Part shown: one piece after another, positions 19,001 through 23,774 of the stretch
How the letters are laid out: every line of letters starts with the position of its first letter
Numbering within the stretch: position 1 is the stretch's first letter
From: JAAYJM01 sp964498585
GTDB taxonomy: Bacteria; Bacteroidota; Ignavibacteria; Kapaibacteriales; UBA2268
Assembly (NCBI GenBank): GCA_964498585.1
Contig: CAZCHH010000047.1
Span: 1-27,342, forward strand
Length of the DNA: 27,342 bases
Direction: 5' to 3'
The notes under the pieces: generated by a model
Databases searched by the model: none
What the model was told of the DNA's origin: nothing
The model's input: only the letters and a program-made list of their open reading frames with translations
Position numbers and translations under genes: made by a program

Positions 19001-19756
19001 ATCATCGTTATCGAACCAGTAACGATAAAGTGTTACTGAATTATCAAACCCAGAGGAAAGTTTAAAGAAGTTTTCCTTAACGATATAGCTCCAGCCCCCT
19101 GCTATATCTTTAAATCTGATTTGAAAGGAATGTATTCCTTTGCTTAAATTGTCAATCGGAATATTGGTTATTAAATTATAAGTTTGAATTGGTTCAACGT
19201 AGCCGGTTTCTTTATTAAAGTAATCACCATCGAACCAATATTCATATTCTACAATTTTATTATCATCATTAGCAGAAAACTTATAGAAAGCGACGGTTTG
19301 CAAACTCGTCCATACATCAGCTAAATCTCTGAAACGCAAGCTGAAGGTATGAAAGCCATTTGTTAAATCCTGAATTGGAATTTCTGCTATTAGATTGAAA
19401 GAATCGCTTGGAGTAAGCGATGCAGTTACTCTGTTTTCAAAATCGTTATCAATCCAGTATTCATAATAAACAATTTTATTATTAACGCCGGAATATTTAT
19501 AGAAAGTATATGCAAGGGGATAGCTCCAAACACCTTTGCTATCTTTAAATCGAAGGTTTAAGATATGAAATCCTGTCGGATAGCCAGTTAGTGAAATCGT
19601 TTCATTAAGATTAAAAACGGTATCCGGATTTGCTATATTTACCGATACTCTGTTGTCGTAATCGCTGTCAATCCAATACTCATACTGGTTTATTGTATTA
19701 ACCTGAGCAAGCATTGGAGCAGCAAATAACAACAACAGTAAAATAATTTTTTTCAT
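7013..19756 (-). CDS. Giant multi-domain surface protein with a T9SS C-terminal sorting domain
   Basis: 4247 residues. A Sec signal peptide (MKKIILLLLLFAAPMLAQ) is followed by four YEYWID-type repeats of about 65 residues (25-88, 98-160, 171-232, 244-308). Then come two tandem copies of a module of about 1,720 residues (315-2030 and 2031-3762). Each copy holds about five Fn3-like domains (LQIATD...YYWRVRA...WSFTT pattern), an ASH-like domain (TNWNQ at 795-799 and 2511-2515), a segment with Ca-loop-like DFNGNGNFND, several CARDB-like domains, an Ig/CNA-like segment (GAEVTATCVETG) and a PKD/Ig-like domain. A third copy breaks off after one Fn3 (3763 to about 3855). Two GWN...NLIIAKNGAGQIYHPGFG repeats follow (from 3871 and 3954). 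The last 80 residues (NTPNPF to SMIISK) are a T9SS type A sorting domain. The ATG has AAGGAG 7 nt upstream. It probably acts as a cell-surface adhesin or scaffold; no enzymatic domain is seen. It is likely co-transcribed with the beta-helix gene 18 bp upstream. Confidence 0.93.
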   Translation of the reverse strand: MKKIILLLLLFAAPMLAQVNTINQYEYWIDSDYDNRVSVNIANPDTVFNLNETISLTGYPTGFHILNLRFKDSKGVWSYPLAYTFYKYSGVNNKIVYYEYWIDNDFENRVTASLTPSDSFNLIAEIPIQDLTNGFHTFSLRFRDLADVWTSLQTVAFYKFSANDDNKIVEYEYWFDGDYFNKETGYVEPIQTYNLITNIPIDNLSKGIHSFQIRFKDIAGGWSYIVKENFFKLSSGFDNSVTLYRYWFDNDDQDITTVELTSPAQFLELLRDLIVPEFEPNSVHIFNMQYQDKIGYWSYVVRDTFTYETGLVTLDAPDLILPTNNLLNVPLYPIFRWTQSNAQDNYVLQIATDPEFLNITQENLVTDTNFVLRNSLATSTLYYWRVRAKCNEFLSDWSNVWSFTTTDELYLETPELIIPVANAEEVPIYLMFRWTSVPGGINYSLQIATDSSFGNVVVNELDLTNNYFQSIIPFEYWTKYYWRVNAVNGPYSSDWSEVRTFKTVNVPISAPNLISPPLAAVLTTPEVNFSWAGDEFTNYYRLQVSPSSYFSTPVINIVTNETSYLTSELIPNTQYYWRVIGYASENNYATSSVWNFVTSLPQVVLSTPANNSTCIPIRPTLTWVAVPGQQNYQLEIATDLEFANILYTANPTSNSHQLPLSSVLDNFSQYYWRVCAVRGGNYGAWSEQFTFKTSSDKPELLSPIHQATSQNVELTLDWDDLTNVEQYLVQLSTSSNFSNILILDDYVTESSIFVDELNVNTYYFWRVAAVEEDCQGPWSSVFRFKTTAVIGFNYTTNWNQHNFGDTEIGSTKQYPFNITNEGTLPITLNSVTFASVNFHFLNAVEYPITLQIGESFSNPVVFEPLYIQPYAETFTVNFEQYGDFVWNVSGNGYIESTPPVLSFVDNELYLGTRGVYPQTGPVNEIFDYQVVYSDEDNNMPYSGYPKVLIDFNGNGNFNDPEDMEETMYELDPNEQNYVTGKVYTFSTNYVIERTMGYKFIAKDSTGNWATGAATAYKSGPTVSNNFLDLLIYANDITFSKINPYVGEQITISAKIRNISDYQANNFNVRFYNDEILIGETFINVLNPNSNINLEVNYAFEEEGFYPIKVFIDEDNVLGEQNRINNFATRPVIAGNYNPPGGITVTTNINPRVTPGGYPRKVSYSGYAEYYDVFDPETKVSGAEVTATCVETGQTKICYTNANGYFSTMFDAPFTMGTYHIEGVITDFTLIEDIAVDTFIVWRDTVAPPTPKPDLWVSLSRENYDCAIVNEEIEYRLIFGNSGDETAYDVFMHVLAENGTIYSIAFDSIPAGLKDTLYFNYSFAQTGTYPVYAQIDPQGMISEYYKQNNNSILNQKIFGPLPDLIPIFYSWPNGYPNPYPSKQYNFVFRFSNLSCPPSPATFAIIEDIQDGIVLQIDTILVPVVPSNYPGNSYRQATLNDFAFTTTGWHTLRFTVNPDYDFDELDFSNNVATKQFFVNEAKADLDITKFLISDYNPIYPGGNVQFIARIKNTGTIAAEEFAVRYYIGYEMLGDSVIVESVEPGETIDVYSPIWEVLDCGHRLDIKVDEYNKILEYNKTNNFFDKMIGKEFDIYFRGPYGSLVKHLTISKPIGSVANINPVALNRGRFDAYNVPVAFGTPIFEMRNVDYFQHDNGAVNLSVPFNCDEIGSFVIPVNIDMDENGNSTTCEIDEDNNTAWLTINVYQPDTVNYPDLLVHSEHINPSNLNPDPNEEIGLYTSFKNIGESAAVNFSIDFYMNSEHQGDRVIYPNLGVNQQSSVGCNTPWSSNQIGAHIVRVKLNEDGDILEENYLNNEASRAIIVGSAPDYKFASYDNNSNNEIRGLLFEGLEYPYTINVGDAYQITANIINGGRTNATSTVQFILITDEGESIIESVDINTSPNEELSLSISWLASSHFGQIKCAIVNSYPQDYNTLNNETSFEFGERFEEDLNVTISASSFTLNPGETVNLSAEATGGSGIYTYNWTSNPPNFSSNVPYLNAELYQTTVFYFELNDLYTSVYDTLTITVIIESLDAPTLISPTNNITGIQNTPTLEWSSVLGATHYTVQVASDENFANIVAEHNVTTTSKQLSALNYLTQYFWRVRAVAGTDDPVLSDWSEVWDFTTEELLISAPLLTLPADNATNVSINPLFVWNYATNANRYNLQIALDENFNNIVIQQNNLQTMTYNATNLQYLTSYYWRVNASNGAFVSNWSEVRAFTTIGVPVAPPVLISPNNNTVMQSMDVQFVWSGGANTNYYRLQISTTGYFSNPLVNVLLYDTTYTTSDLASNTQYFWRVVGYDNEVNFATSVTRTFYTPLSQITLLSPENGAGCVSLLPKFQWEATSGLQQYQFQLASDENFSNIIHSKNLTNSQYNLPMSVELANFTEYFWRVRTYRGTAYGLWSDVFAFTTSVNSPTLLSPLNNSNFQNIELTLNWSSLPNVPQYSLQVCTNANFYGTLLVNATLSDTSYGLAGLLLSTNYYWRVAGVLDDCVGEWSSTFKFKTTPIVGVNFTTNWNQWNFGNVALGGAAQKQFILTNAGTDPVVITNISFASANFHLLNQVEYPIIVAPNTAFSNYIVFEPQAIQPFNEAFTISIEGLTDFDYTVIGNGYVVSTPPVLSFIQDEYYEGERGINPQYGPTNSFFEYKIIYSDEDNNPPYYEYPKVLIDVNGDGNFNGTNDIEIDMSESDLSDNNFVDGKEYTFSYNFGSEGVKGYKFIAKDSTGNWATGSPTNYKQGPTVSNNLLDLCIYANDITFSKMHPIVGEQITISARVRNLSDYPASNISVRFYQEDSLIADVAIPNIAGVNIQNTHIQTVSIVHTFAQDEFFPIKVFIDEANVLGEQNRINNFATRPVLVGDYVIPGGIEVVTNINPRVSPGCWPHTVSYSGDANYFDVFDPDTKVAGAEVRATLVETGEQKVFYTNANGHFSTFFYTPCTMQTYHIVGEITDFTFISDIPVDTFVVWREDVVIPPPPPPKPDLWTTVQRVGDGCVIVGEENVYRVIYGNRDTITAEDVYFIVKEDNSIIYEMMFDTIPRKYKDTLYFYITFNSVGAHSVSSHIDPNNLIDESKPYDNRKSNNHRILGVEVYPDLPDLSINTSPWGWGFGYPNPYPGKAYSLPVRVHNLSCPNSAQTYLIYNTYKDGVFIRRDSVIVPALNGLTWVDVHLNNYIFNETGIYTIFIDVNPEETFAELTYENNHLVKYVEVFEAKADLSLYHPVQGAYFDISNTNPVYPGGNLTFYQRIWNFGVVPAENFAVRFYIDNVQVGDSVIVPLLNPGGNYVVSSPTWVVEDCGHEYKIIVDGMNKIKEYSKENNDYDKTIGKEFNVYFSGPYGFTKSLVVDVPIGTTYQIKPYFLNQGTFDAYNIPTYFGSPINSRPNISYFKNKNGCVSFTEYYQSDVVDTVVVYVYVDVDENGNSTVCEIDEDNNWARVTIRFYEPSTVIYYPDLEVLSYHINPTELNPDPDEAIDIYTSFKNRGRAPAENFPINFYVNSIQQGETVMFPYLGVYQESSAACTDPWSSEMIGAHIIRVKLNEDTSIIETNYLNNQASRAIIVGSAPDYLFSGYNNNSNDSIRGLYFQNLEHPYNLTLGEAYNIVAKIANNGRADATATVMFYLVEDSIETLIEAIDISTIPNEAKTVITTWVATTRYGQIKCVIDNTYPQDYNILNNETYFDFGTRFEEELAVEVSASSYLLLSGESVTLNAEATGGAELYAYEWTAYPSGFTTSLANFQIQLYETTTFYFEVTDFYTTLYDTLTIEVVTEITPPILVAPLNNSINLGLNPLLDWNEVSTATSYSLQVATDIDFNNLIVDLNSLTETSYQLAELNYLTQYFWRVKAVKQEPIYIESEWSEIWNFTTESEETPSQTIILQNGWNLISSYIEPENLNIATIFSQISNLKIVKNPMGLIYDPTFGINQIGNWNIRHGYLVNVNSPNMIDITGEYIIPENTPINMIAGWNTNSYLRTSPMTAPIALATIVPNLIIAKNGAGQIYHPGFGVNTIGNLKPGQGYMFYMGAASILTYPDNSQKKGQDIAILTPSAKHLIPIYSNTANDATLLLLVEGNTQNCEVGVYNSNAELIGSGAIHNGIAAVTVWGDNHITTEIDGAYENEQLIVKMFNTSNNDEIALTLNNIVDITTNTELNELTYKSNAIYTAKTTFSSEDDLILSIRNTPNPFSVSTTFEYTVSSDSDIEILIYTIAGEQVAKVANGFHKAGRYSTIFESGDLANGVYNVVLRSGTERVSCSMIISK
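7016..7255 (-). other. T9SS type A sorting domain (residues 4168-4247)
   Basis: The NTPNPF start, the hydrophobic strands IEILIYTIAGEQVAKV, the Gly-rich AGRYSTIFESGDLANGVYNVVL and the final MIISK follow the usual pattern of this domain. Known role: recognition by the type IX secretion machinery at the outer membrane, followed by cleavage and surface anchoring or release. None of the T9SS machinery genes is in this window. Confidence 0.9.
8471..18814 (-). repeat. Internal tandem duplication of about 5.2 kb inside the giant gene
   Basis: The copy encoding residues 315-2030 occupies 13667-18814 (5148 bp) and the copy encoding 2031-3762 occupies 8471-13666 (5196 bp). Equivalent motifs keep an almost constant offset: the ASH motif NWNQ lies at 17357-17368 and 12209-12220 (5148 bp apart), and the LTQYFWRV motif at 13460 and 8261 (5199 bp apart). 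The copies share the same domain order and many identical blocks (GYKFIAKDSTGNWATG, FIDE-NVLGEQNRINNFATRP, SRAIIVGSAPDY), but they have diverged too far to be recent. Confidence 0.92.
18833..19684 (-). repeat. Four N-terminal YEYWID repeats of the giant protein
   Basis: Each about 65-residue unit starts with [F/Y]-[E/R]-Y-W-[I/F]-D, continues with D-x-D plus a Ser/Thr-rich strand, and ends with F-x-x-R-[F/Y]-[K/R]-D-x-x-G-x-W-S-Y and an aromatic YTFYK-like strand. The units begin at residues 25, 98, 171 and 244. They are probably beta-sandwich modules at the exposed tip; I know of no established function. Confidence 0.85.
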
Positions 19757-19774
19757 AATAATCTCCTTAATTAT

Positions 19775-20827
19775 TTATCGTTGTTGGGCTTCAACGCTTG
19801 TATTTAAATTAATAGTGTTTCCTTCCGGGGTGAGCATAAATTGCAAAATTCTTGGAGTAAAGGGAACAGCATTATCTTTGTAGGGCTGATTTGTTCCGTA
19901 AATGCCAATATCAGTCCCATCGTATCCTGCATTTTTTCCCGGAGAAGTATCTTTAAGATGATAATCACTGTTATAACTGAATGTGTATGAATTACTTGGG
20001 TGATTAACAAAAATATTTGATGTGCTAATACCTACCAAATTATTTGAATAGGCATTTTCTCCCCATTGGGCTGTTGTAATATTTGCTACAAATAAATTGT
20101 TATAGAAAGCAGAATTTGTTATATATCTTAATCCATCTCCAAAATTTCTATTGAAAATAGTACTTTGTATCAGAGAATTACTAACAGAGTAAATTGGACA
20201 AAACTGGTCATAATAACCTAAATAATAATAATCTAAAAATATTGAATTTGAAACAGTTAAATAGCTGAAAGCTGTAACTGTAGAATTGAATATACATTTG
20301 GAAAAAATGCAGTTTACAGCATTGTATCCGTTGACTGCACCTCGAATAACTGATTCCATAACAAAAATACTCGAAGAAATTGGCTCAGAAGTATTGTTTC
20401 CAAGTGATAATGTTCCTATATTGCATCTTTGAATTAAAATATTTGCAAGTCCATCGTTGATACTTGAGTTGCCAAGATTTATATTATCGCAATAAACGCC
20501 GGCAATAACCGAAGAATCTGCTCCAGTAACAAAACAAATATTTCCGGTGATTACAGTTCTCATCATTGTGTAAGTTGAAACAATATAATGGCCTACACCA
20601 TAAATATTTATTTTTTTATCAATTAAAAGCGCCGGACTATGAGCAAAAGTGCCGGGTGGTAAATATATTTCGGCTCCAGCTGGAGCGGCTATAATTGCAG
20701 AATCTAAATTACTGAAGAAACTTACATCTTCGCCAACTTGAAGGGCGATGATTTGCTGCTGCTGTGCCTGCATTGTTGAAACTGTAACAATAGCAAGCAA
20801 AAGCAATGGTAATAATATTTTTTTCAT
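19775..20827 (-). CDS. Secreted right-handed beta-helix-like protein, partner of the giant gene
   Basis: 350 residues with a Sec signal peptide (MKKILLPLLLLAIVTVSTMQA). An N-terminal LDSAIIAAPAGAEIYLPPG segment resembles the cap of parallel beta-helix proteins. Short repeated strands rich in N, S, I and C follow (NILIQRCNIGTLSLG, NCIFSKCIFNSTV, VSNSIFLDYY), spaced as in right-handed beta-helices. No polysaccharide-lyase catalytic motif is recognisable. The protein ends in NLNTSVEAQQR and lacks a T9SS sorting domain. AGGAG stands before the ATG. The stop lies 18 bp before the start of the giant gene, so co-transcription and possibly joint function at the cell surface are likely. It is a close paralogue of the protein at 21379-22419. 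The role is unknown. Confidence 0.85.
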   Translation of the reverse strand: MKKILLPLLLLAIVTVSTMQAQQQQIIALQVGEDVSFFSNLDSAIIAAPAGAEIYLPPGTFAHSPALLIDKKINIYGVGHYIVSTYTMMRTVITGNICFVTGADSSVIAGVYCDNINLGNSSINDGLANILIQRCNIGTLSLGNNTSEPISSSIFVMESVIRGAVNGYNAVNCIFSKCIFNSTVTAFSYLTVSNSIFLDYYYLGYYDQFCPIYSVSNSLIQSTIFNRNFGDGLRYITNSAFYNNLFVANITTAQWGENAYSNNLVGISTSNIFVNHPSNSYTFSYNSDYHLKDTSPGKNAGYDGTDIGIYGTNQPYKDNAVPFTPRILQFMLTPEGNTINLNTSVEAQQR

Positions 20828-20964
20828 CGGATAACTCCTGATAAATAATTAAAAATATATTTTTTATGATTGTCTCAATTTAATAAAATATAATGCTGAT
20901 GTCTGTCAGAATCAATTTTATTTACTATACTTATATTTGAGTGAATTCTTGAAAAACCATCTTC

Positions 20965-21002
20965 CACAAATAAACACAAATGATTCACAAATTTTCACAA
21001 AT
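20965..21002. repeat. Four CACAAAT motifs at 10-11 bp spacing
   Basis: CACAAAT begins at 20965, 20975, 20986 and 20996, so successive copies lie about one helical turn apart. The same motif occurs in the hairpin at 22960-23006. The position, about 140-175 bp upstream of the 350-residue gene, would allow a regulatory role, but a fragment of a dispersed repeat is equally possible. Confidence 0.35.
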
Positions 21003-21040
21003 AAAGCTACAAACAAAGAACTTAAAATATTGGAATAAAA

Positions 21041-21256
21041 CTATTTTGTTGCTTTTTTAGCTAAAGCATTAATTGCTTTCGCTATGTTAATGTTCTTTTG
21101 TGAGTCCTCTATTGAATAAAAATGATTGTTATTGTTAATCATACGCCACCATAAATACATTTTTTCAAACATTTGAAAACGCTCTTCTAATGTAGTTTCA
21201 TTGTTCTTGTTAAATTCAAGCTCAAATTCTCTATATTTTTTATAATTTTTAATCAT
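21041..21256 (-). CDS. Small hypothetical protein (71 residues)
   Basis: A charged protein with no signal peptide: YKKYREFELEFNKNNETTLEERFQMFEKMYLWWRM, then a short linker and INIAKAINALAKKATK. It has a believable composition (amphipathic helices, a conserved-looking FEKMY and a C-terminal IAKAIN). It reminds me of small proteins of about 70-90 residues that precede nucleotidyltransferase-like genes in antitoxin-type pairs; that is recollection, not proof, and no such partner is beside it here. No clear ribosome binding site. It lies between the two beta-helix paralogues with gaps of 122 and 213 bp, so it could be a later insertion. Confidence 0.55.
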   Translation of the reverse strand: MIKNYKKYREFELEFNKNNETTLEERFQMFEKMYLWWRMINNNNHFYSIEDSQKNINIAKAINALAKKATK

Positions 21257-21350
21257 TATTTGATTTGTTCAATATTAAAAAAAATGCTTTTCAAATACAT
21301 TTTGCAAATATTTTATATTTAAATGTAAAACATAATATAAAGTACAAATC

Positions 21351-21374
21351 ATTAACAATTAACAATTAATAATT
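21351..21374. repeat. Short dispersed AT-rich repeat, copy 2
   Basis: Contains ATTAACAATTAATAATT, also at 3738-3754, here preceded by an extra ATTAACA unit. It ends 5 bp before the stop codon of the 346-residue gene. Low complexity. Confidence 0.3.
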
Positions 21375-21378
21375 AGAA

Positions 21379-22419
21379 CTATCTTTCTTGCGCTTCAACG
21401 CTTGTATTTAACTGGATTGTGTTTCCTTGTGGTCTTAAGATGAATTCCATTATTCTTGGGGTGAAAGGAATGCCGAGTTCTTTGTAGGGTTCGTCAGTGC
21501 CGTAAATGCCAATGTCTGTGCCGTCGTTTCCAGCATTTTTGCCGGATGAATCATCTTTTAAATGATAATTATGGTCATAATTAAAAGTAGTCCCGGATTG
21601 ATTTACAAAAATTAGTGAAGCAGTAACATTAACAAGGTTATTAACATTTGAATTGCCAGAAAAATTAGTTAGGTTTTGAACAAAAAGATTATTAAGGAAT
21701 GCAGAGTTTGTTACAGAAGTATGTATTGCCTGATTTCCAGCATACCTAAAAATATTATTCTGGATTAAAGCACTATTTACACTATAAATGGGGCAATAAT
21801 AATCATTATAGGAAGGATAGTAATTTCCAAGAAATATAGAATTAGATACCGATAAATAGCTAAAAGAATAAACAGTATTATTAAAAATACTTTTTGATAT
21901 AATGCAGTTTTCTGCATTATAACCATTTACGGAACCTCTAACCACACATTCCTGAATGAAAATGCTTGAAGAAACAGGAGCAGATGTGCTACTTCCTAAA
22001 TTAATGTTATTAGTATTGCATCTTTGAATCAAAATATTTGTTAATGCATCGTTTGATGATGAGCTGCCAAACGTTATATTGTCGCAATAAACCCCTGCAA
22101 TGACTGAAGAATCTGAGCCGGTAACGAATTTGAGGTCTCCGGCAATGACTGTTCTCATCATTGTATATGTTGAGACGAGATAATGCCCAACGCCGTAGAT
22201 ATTCAATCTTTTATCAATTAAAAGACTAGCATTATGCTGGAAGATTCCGGGTGGCAGATAAATTTCCGCACCTTGTGGAGCTACGACAATTGCAGAATCT
22301 AAGTTATTAAAGAAGCTTACATCTTCTCCGACTTGCAGTGCTATAATTTGCTGTTGCTGTGAATACGTAGTGCTAAATAACACTATTAGCAAGAAAATAA
22401 GTAAAATTACTTTTTTCAT
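21379..22419 (-). CDS. Secreted right-handed beta-helix-like protein, paralogue without a giant partner
   Basis: 346 residues with signal peptide MKKVILLIFLLIVLFSTTYS. It aligns end to end with the 350-residue protein at 19775-20827: identical QQQQIIALQVGEDVSFF after the signal peptide, EIYLPPG, NIYGVGHY, VSTYTMMRTVI and ADSSVIAGVYCDN-like blocks, and the same C-terminal pattern NTIQLNTSVEAQER. The middle has diverged more, mostly in the Asn/Ser-rich beta-helix strands. AAGGAG precedes the ATG. Unlike its paralogue it is followed by a 71-residue gene rather than a giant T9SS protein, so either the partner was lost or it works in trans with the same giant. The molecular role is unknown. Confidence 0.85.
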   Translation of the reverse strand: MKKVILLIFLLIVLFSTTYSQQQQIIALQVGEDVSFFNNLDSAIVVAPQGAEIYLPPGIFQHNASLLIDKRLNIYGVGHYLVSTYTMMRTVIAGDLKFVTGSDSSVIAGVYCDNITFGSSSSNDALTNILIQRCNTNNINLGSSTSAPVSSSIFIQECVVRGSVNGYNAENCIISKSIFNNTVYSFSYLSVSNSIFLGNYYPSYNDYYCPIYSVNSALIQNNIFRYAGNQAIHTSVTNSAFLNNLFVQNLTNFSGNSNVNNLVNVTASLIFVNQSGTTFNYDHNYHLKDDSSGKNAGNDGTDIGIYGTDEPYKELGIPFTPRIMEFILRPQGNTIQLNTSVEAQER

Positions 22420-22723
22420 TACACTACTCCTTGAAAATAGTTATAAAATATTTATGTATAAGAACTTTTATTTCAAGATTGCATCACTAACCAAAAATTA
22501 AAATACAAAATATTTATTGAAACAAAAAGAATTTATTATAAATCAAAATTTTTATTAATTAACTCAACTTACGTAATTCCATCTTAAGCTGTTAGCAAAA
22601 CTGAATTGATATGTTTTTTGTAAAGCTAGTGCCATTCCTCTATTGAGAGAGGGAATAAGAAACATTGATTAAAGAACATATTCGCTATAGGGTGCAGGGA
22701 TTCAAAACTAACAAATTTATATG
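22420..22723. other. AT-rich spacer left of element D
   Basis: The first 140 bp are almost pure A/T and should contain the promoter of the 346-residue gene, though I see no strict TAnnTTTG match. Around 22634-22656 lies an imperfect palindrome (ATTCCTCTATTGAGAGAGGGAAT). It resembles the hairpin at 3765-3783 beside element C, and TTACG precedes it at some distance in both places. This may be a decayed fragment of that repeat family. No ORF seen. Confidence 0.4.
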
Positions 22724-22945
22724 TAATACCAAACTGCTAACAATAATGTTAATATAATCTGTCATTCTGAAGCGCAGCGAAGAATCCAGAGATTAGTAGT
22801 TGAAAGGAAATATTCTGGATTCTTCGCTATCGCTCAGAATGACAGTGTTAAGTTATGTCATCTCCATTATAATAAAGCATTTGCTTTATTAGTGGGGTTC
22901 GGAATGACATTTTGATTTTGCACTTTAGTTAGCGGTTTGGTATTA
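22724..22945. mobile_element. MITE-like element D
   Basis: 222 bp with inverted termini TAATACCAAACTGCTAAC (22724-22741) and GTTAGCGGTTTGGTATTA (22928-22945), 17 of 18 pairing. Inside is a 29-bp imperfect stem (22761-22789 with 22815-22843) containing the motifs GTCATTCTGA and GCGAAGAATCCAG. A perfect 9-bp hairpin with a TT loop follows (22871-22890), flanked by GTCAT...GGAATGAC. TA at both extremes would fit a TA target duplication. There is no ORF. A second copy ends at position 71. Confidence 0.75.
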
Positions 22946-22959
22946 AATATATGTCTCAA

Positions 22960-23006
22960 ATTTGTGTCTATTTACGGAAGAAAATTATTCACAAATAGAC
23001 ACAAAT
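22960..23006. repeat. 14-bp perfect inverted repeat containing CACAAAT
   Basis: ATTTGTGTCTATTT (22960-22973) pairs perfectly with AAATAGACACAAAT (22993-23006) around a 19-bp loop. No T-run follows in either direction, so it is not a clear terminator, although it lies about 60 bp downstream of the outer-membrane protein gene. It shares CACAAAT with 20965-21002. Confidence 0.6.
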
Positions 23007-23068
23007 ATAATATTGTTTACTTCATTATTAAATTTAAAAAGAAAAAAATATCGATAACAGCAATTATT

Positions 23069-23713
23069 TTAAAATTTTCCAAATTTGAAGGCAATGGCAC
23101 CAGAAAATCCGCTAAAATCAGAATTTTTTGTTTTTGATAGTTCTAATCCAGAAATAAATCTATAACCAGCAGTCAATTCAATGCGGAAGATTTTAGCAAC
23201 ATTTATTTCCATACCTAAACTTGGTTCAAAGACAAAATAAGCGGTGCTTTCATATACATGAGAGTGATATCTTCCTTCATCATTAAAAAAATCAGATATT
23301 GAAGATGTGTATGAAGCACCGCCCCCACCAATAAGAGAATTAATAGTAAAGTGTACTAAATCATTAGAAGAATTTATATAGCTAAGATAAAGCCCACCAT
23401 ATCCAGTTCTAAAATATGCTTTTGTATCGTAATTAGTCAAATAATCCTGAATAGAATGACTTGTAACTAAACCATAGCCAGCACCACCGATAGCAAAAGA
23501 ACTGTTAATAATCCAGGCACCTCTTCCGCCAACAAGAACTCCAAATTCTTTATTAAAATTTGTGAATTTTACTTCTGGCGCTCCATACCCACCAGATTTC
23601 ATTTCTCCGCCGCCAAACAGAGTTTCTTCTTGTTTCACTTCTGTGTTATTGTTTTGAGAATAAAGAGGTAGCGCAATTATCATTGCAAATAAGATTAAAA
23701 AAAGCTTTTTCAT
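23069..23713 (-). CDS. Probable outer-membrane beta-barrel protein
   Basis: 214 residues with a Sec signal peptide (MKKLFLILFAMIIALPLYS). The mature part has a Gly-rich start (LFGGGEMKSGGYGAPEVKF) followed by alternating hydrophobic strands with aromatic girdles (GVLVGGRGAWIINSSFAIGG, AYFRTGYGGLYLSYIN, FRIELTAGYRFISGLEL). It ends in AFKFGKF, the aromatic terminus typical of outer-membrane barrels. The size fits an 8-10-strand barrel. I do not recognise a specific family or a catalytic motif. It lies 61 bp downstream of pgi and may be read through from it. The ribosome binding site is weak (GGAT). Confidence 0.75.
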   Translation of the reverse strand: MKKLFLILFAMIIALPLYSQNNNTEVKQEETLFGGGEMKSGGYGAPEVKFTNFNKEFGVLVGGRGAWIINSSFAIGGAGYGLVTSHSIQDYLTNYDTKAYFRTGYGGLYLSYINSSNDLVHFTINSLIGGGGASYTSSISDFFNDEGRYHSHVYESTAYFVFEPSLGMEINVAKIFRIELTAGYRFISGLELSKTKNSDFSGFSGAIAFKFGKF

Positions 23714-23774
23714 AATGTATCCATGTAGTTATAAAATATAAATTTCATACGAAAGCAATAATTTTTTGTTTCAG

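Noticed and set aside
21257..21378. Riboswitch or small RNA between the 346- and 71-residue genes
   Set aside because: The sequence is nearly all A/T, with no stable stem and no T-tract terminator.
22630..22710. Another copy of element A or C
   Set aside because: Only short resemblances (TAAAGAAC, GTGCAGGG, a CTCT/AGAG palindrome); too weak to define termini.
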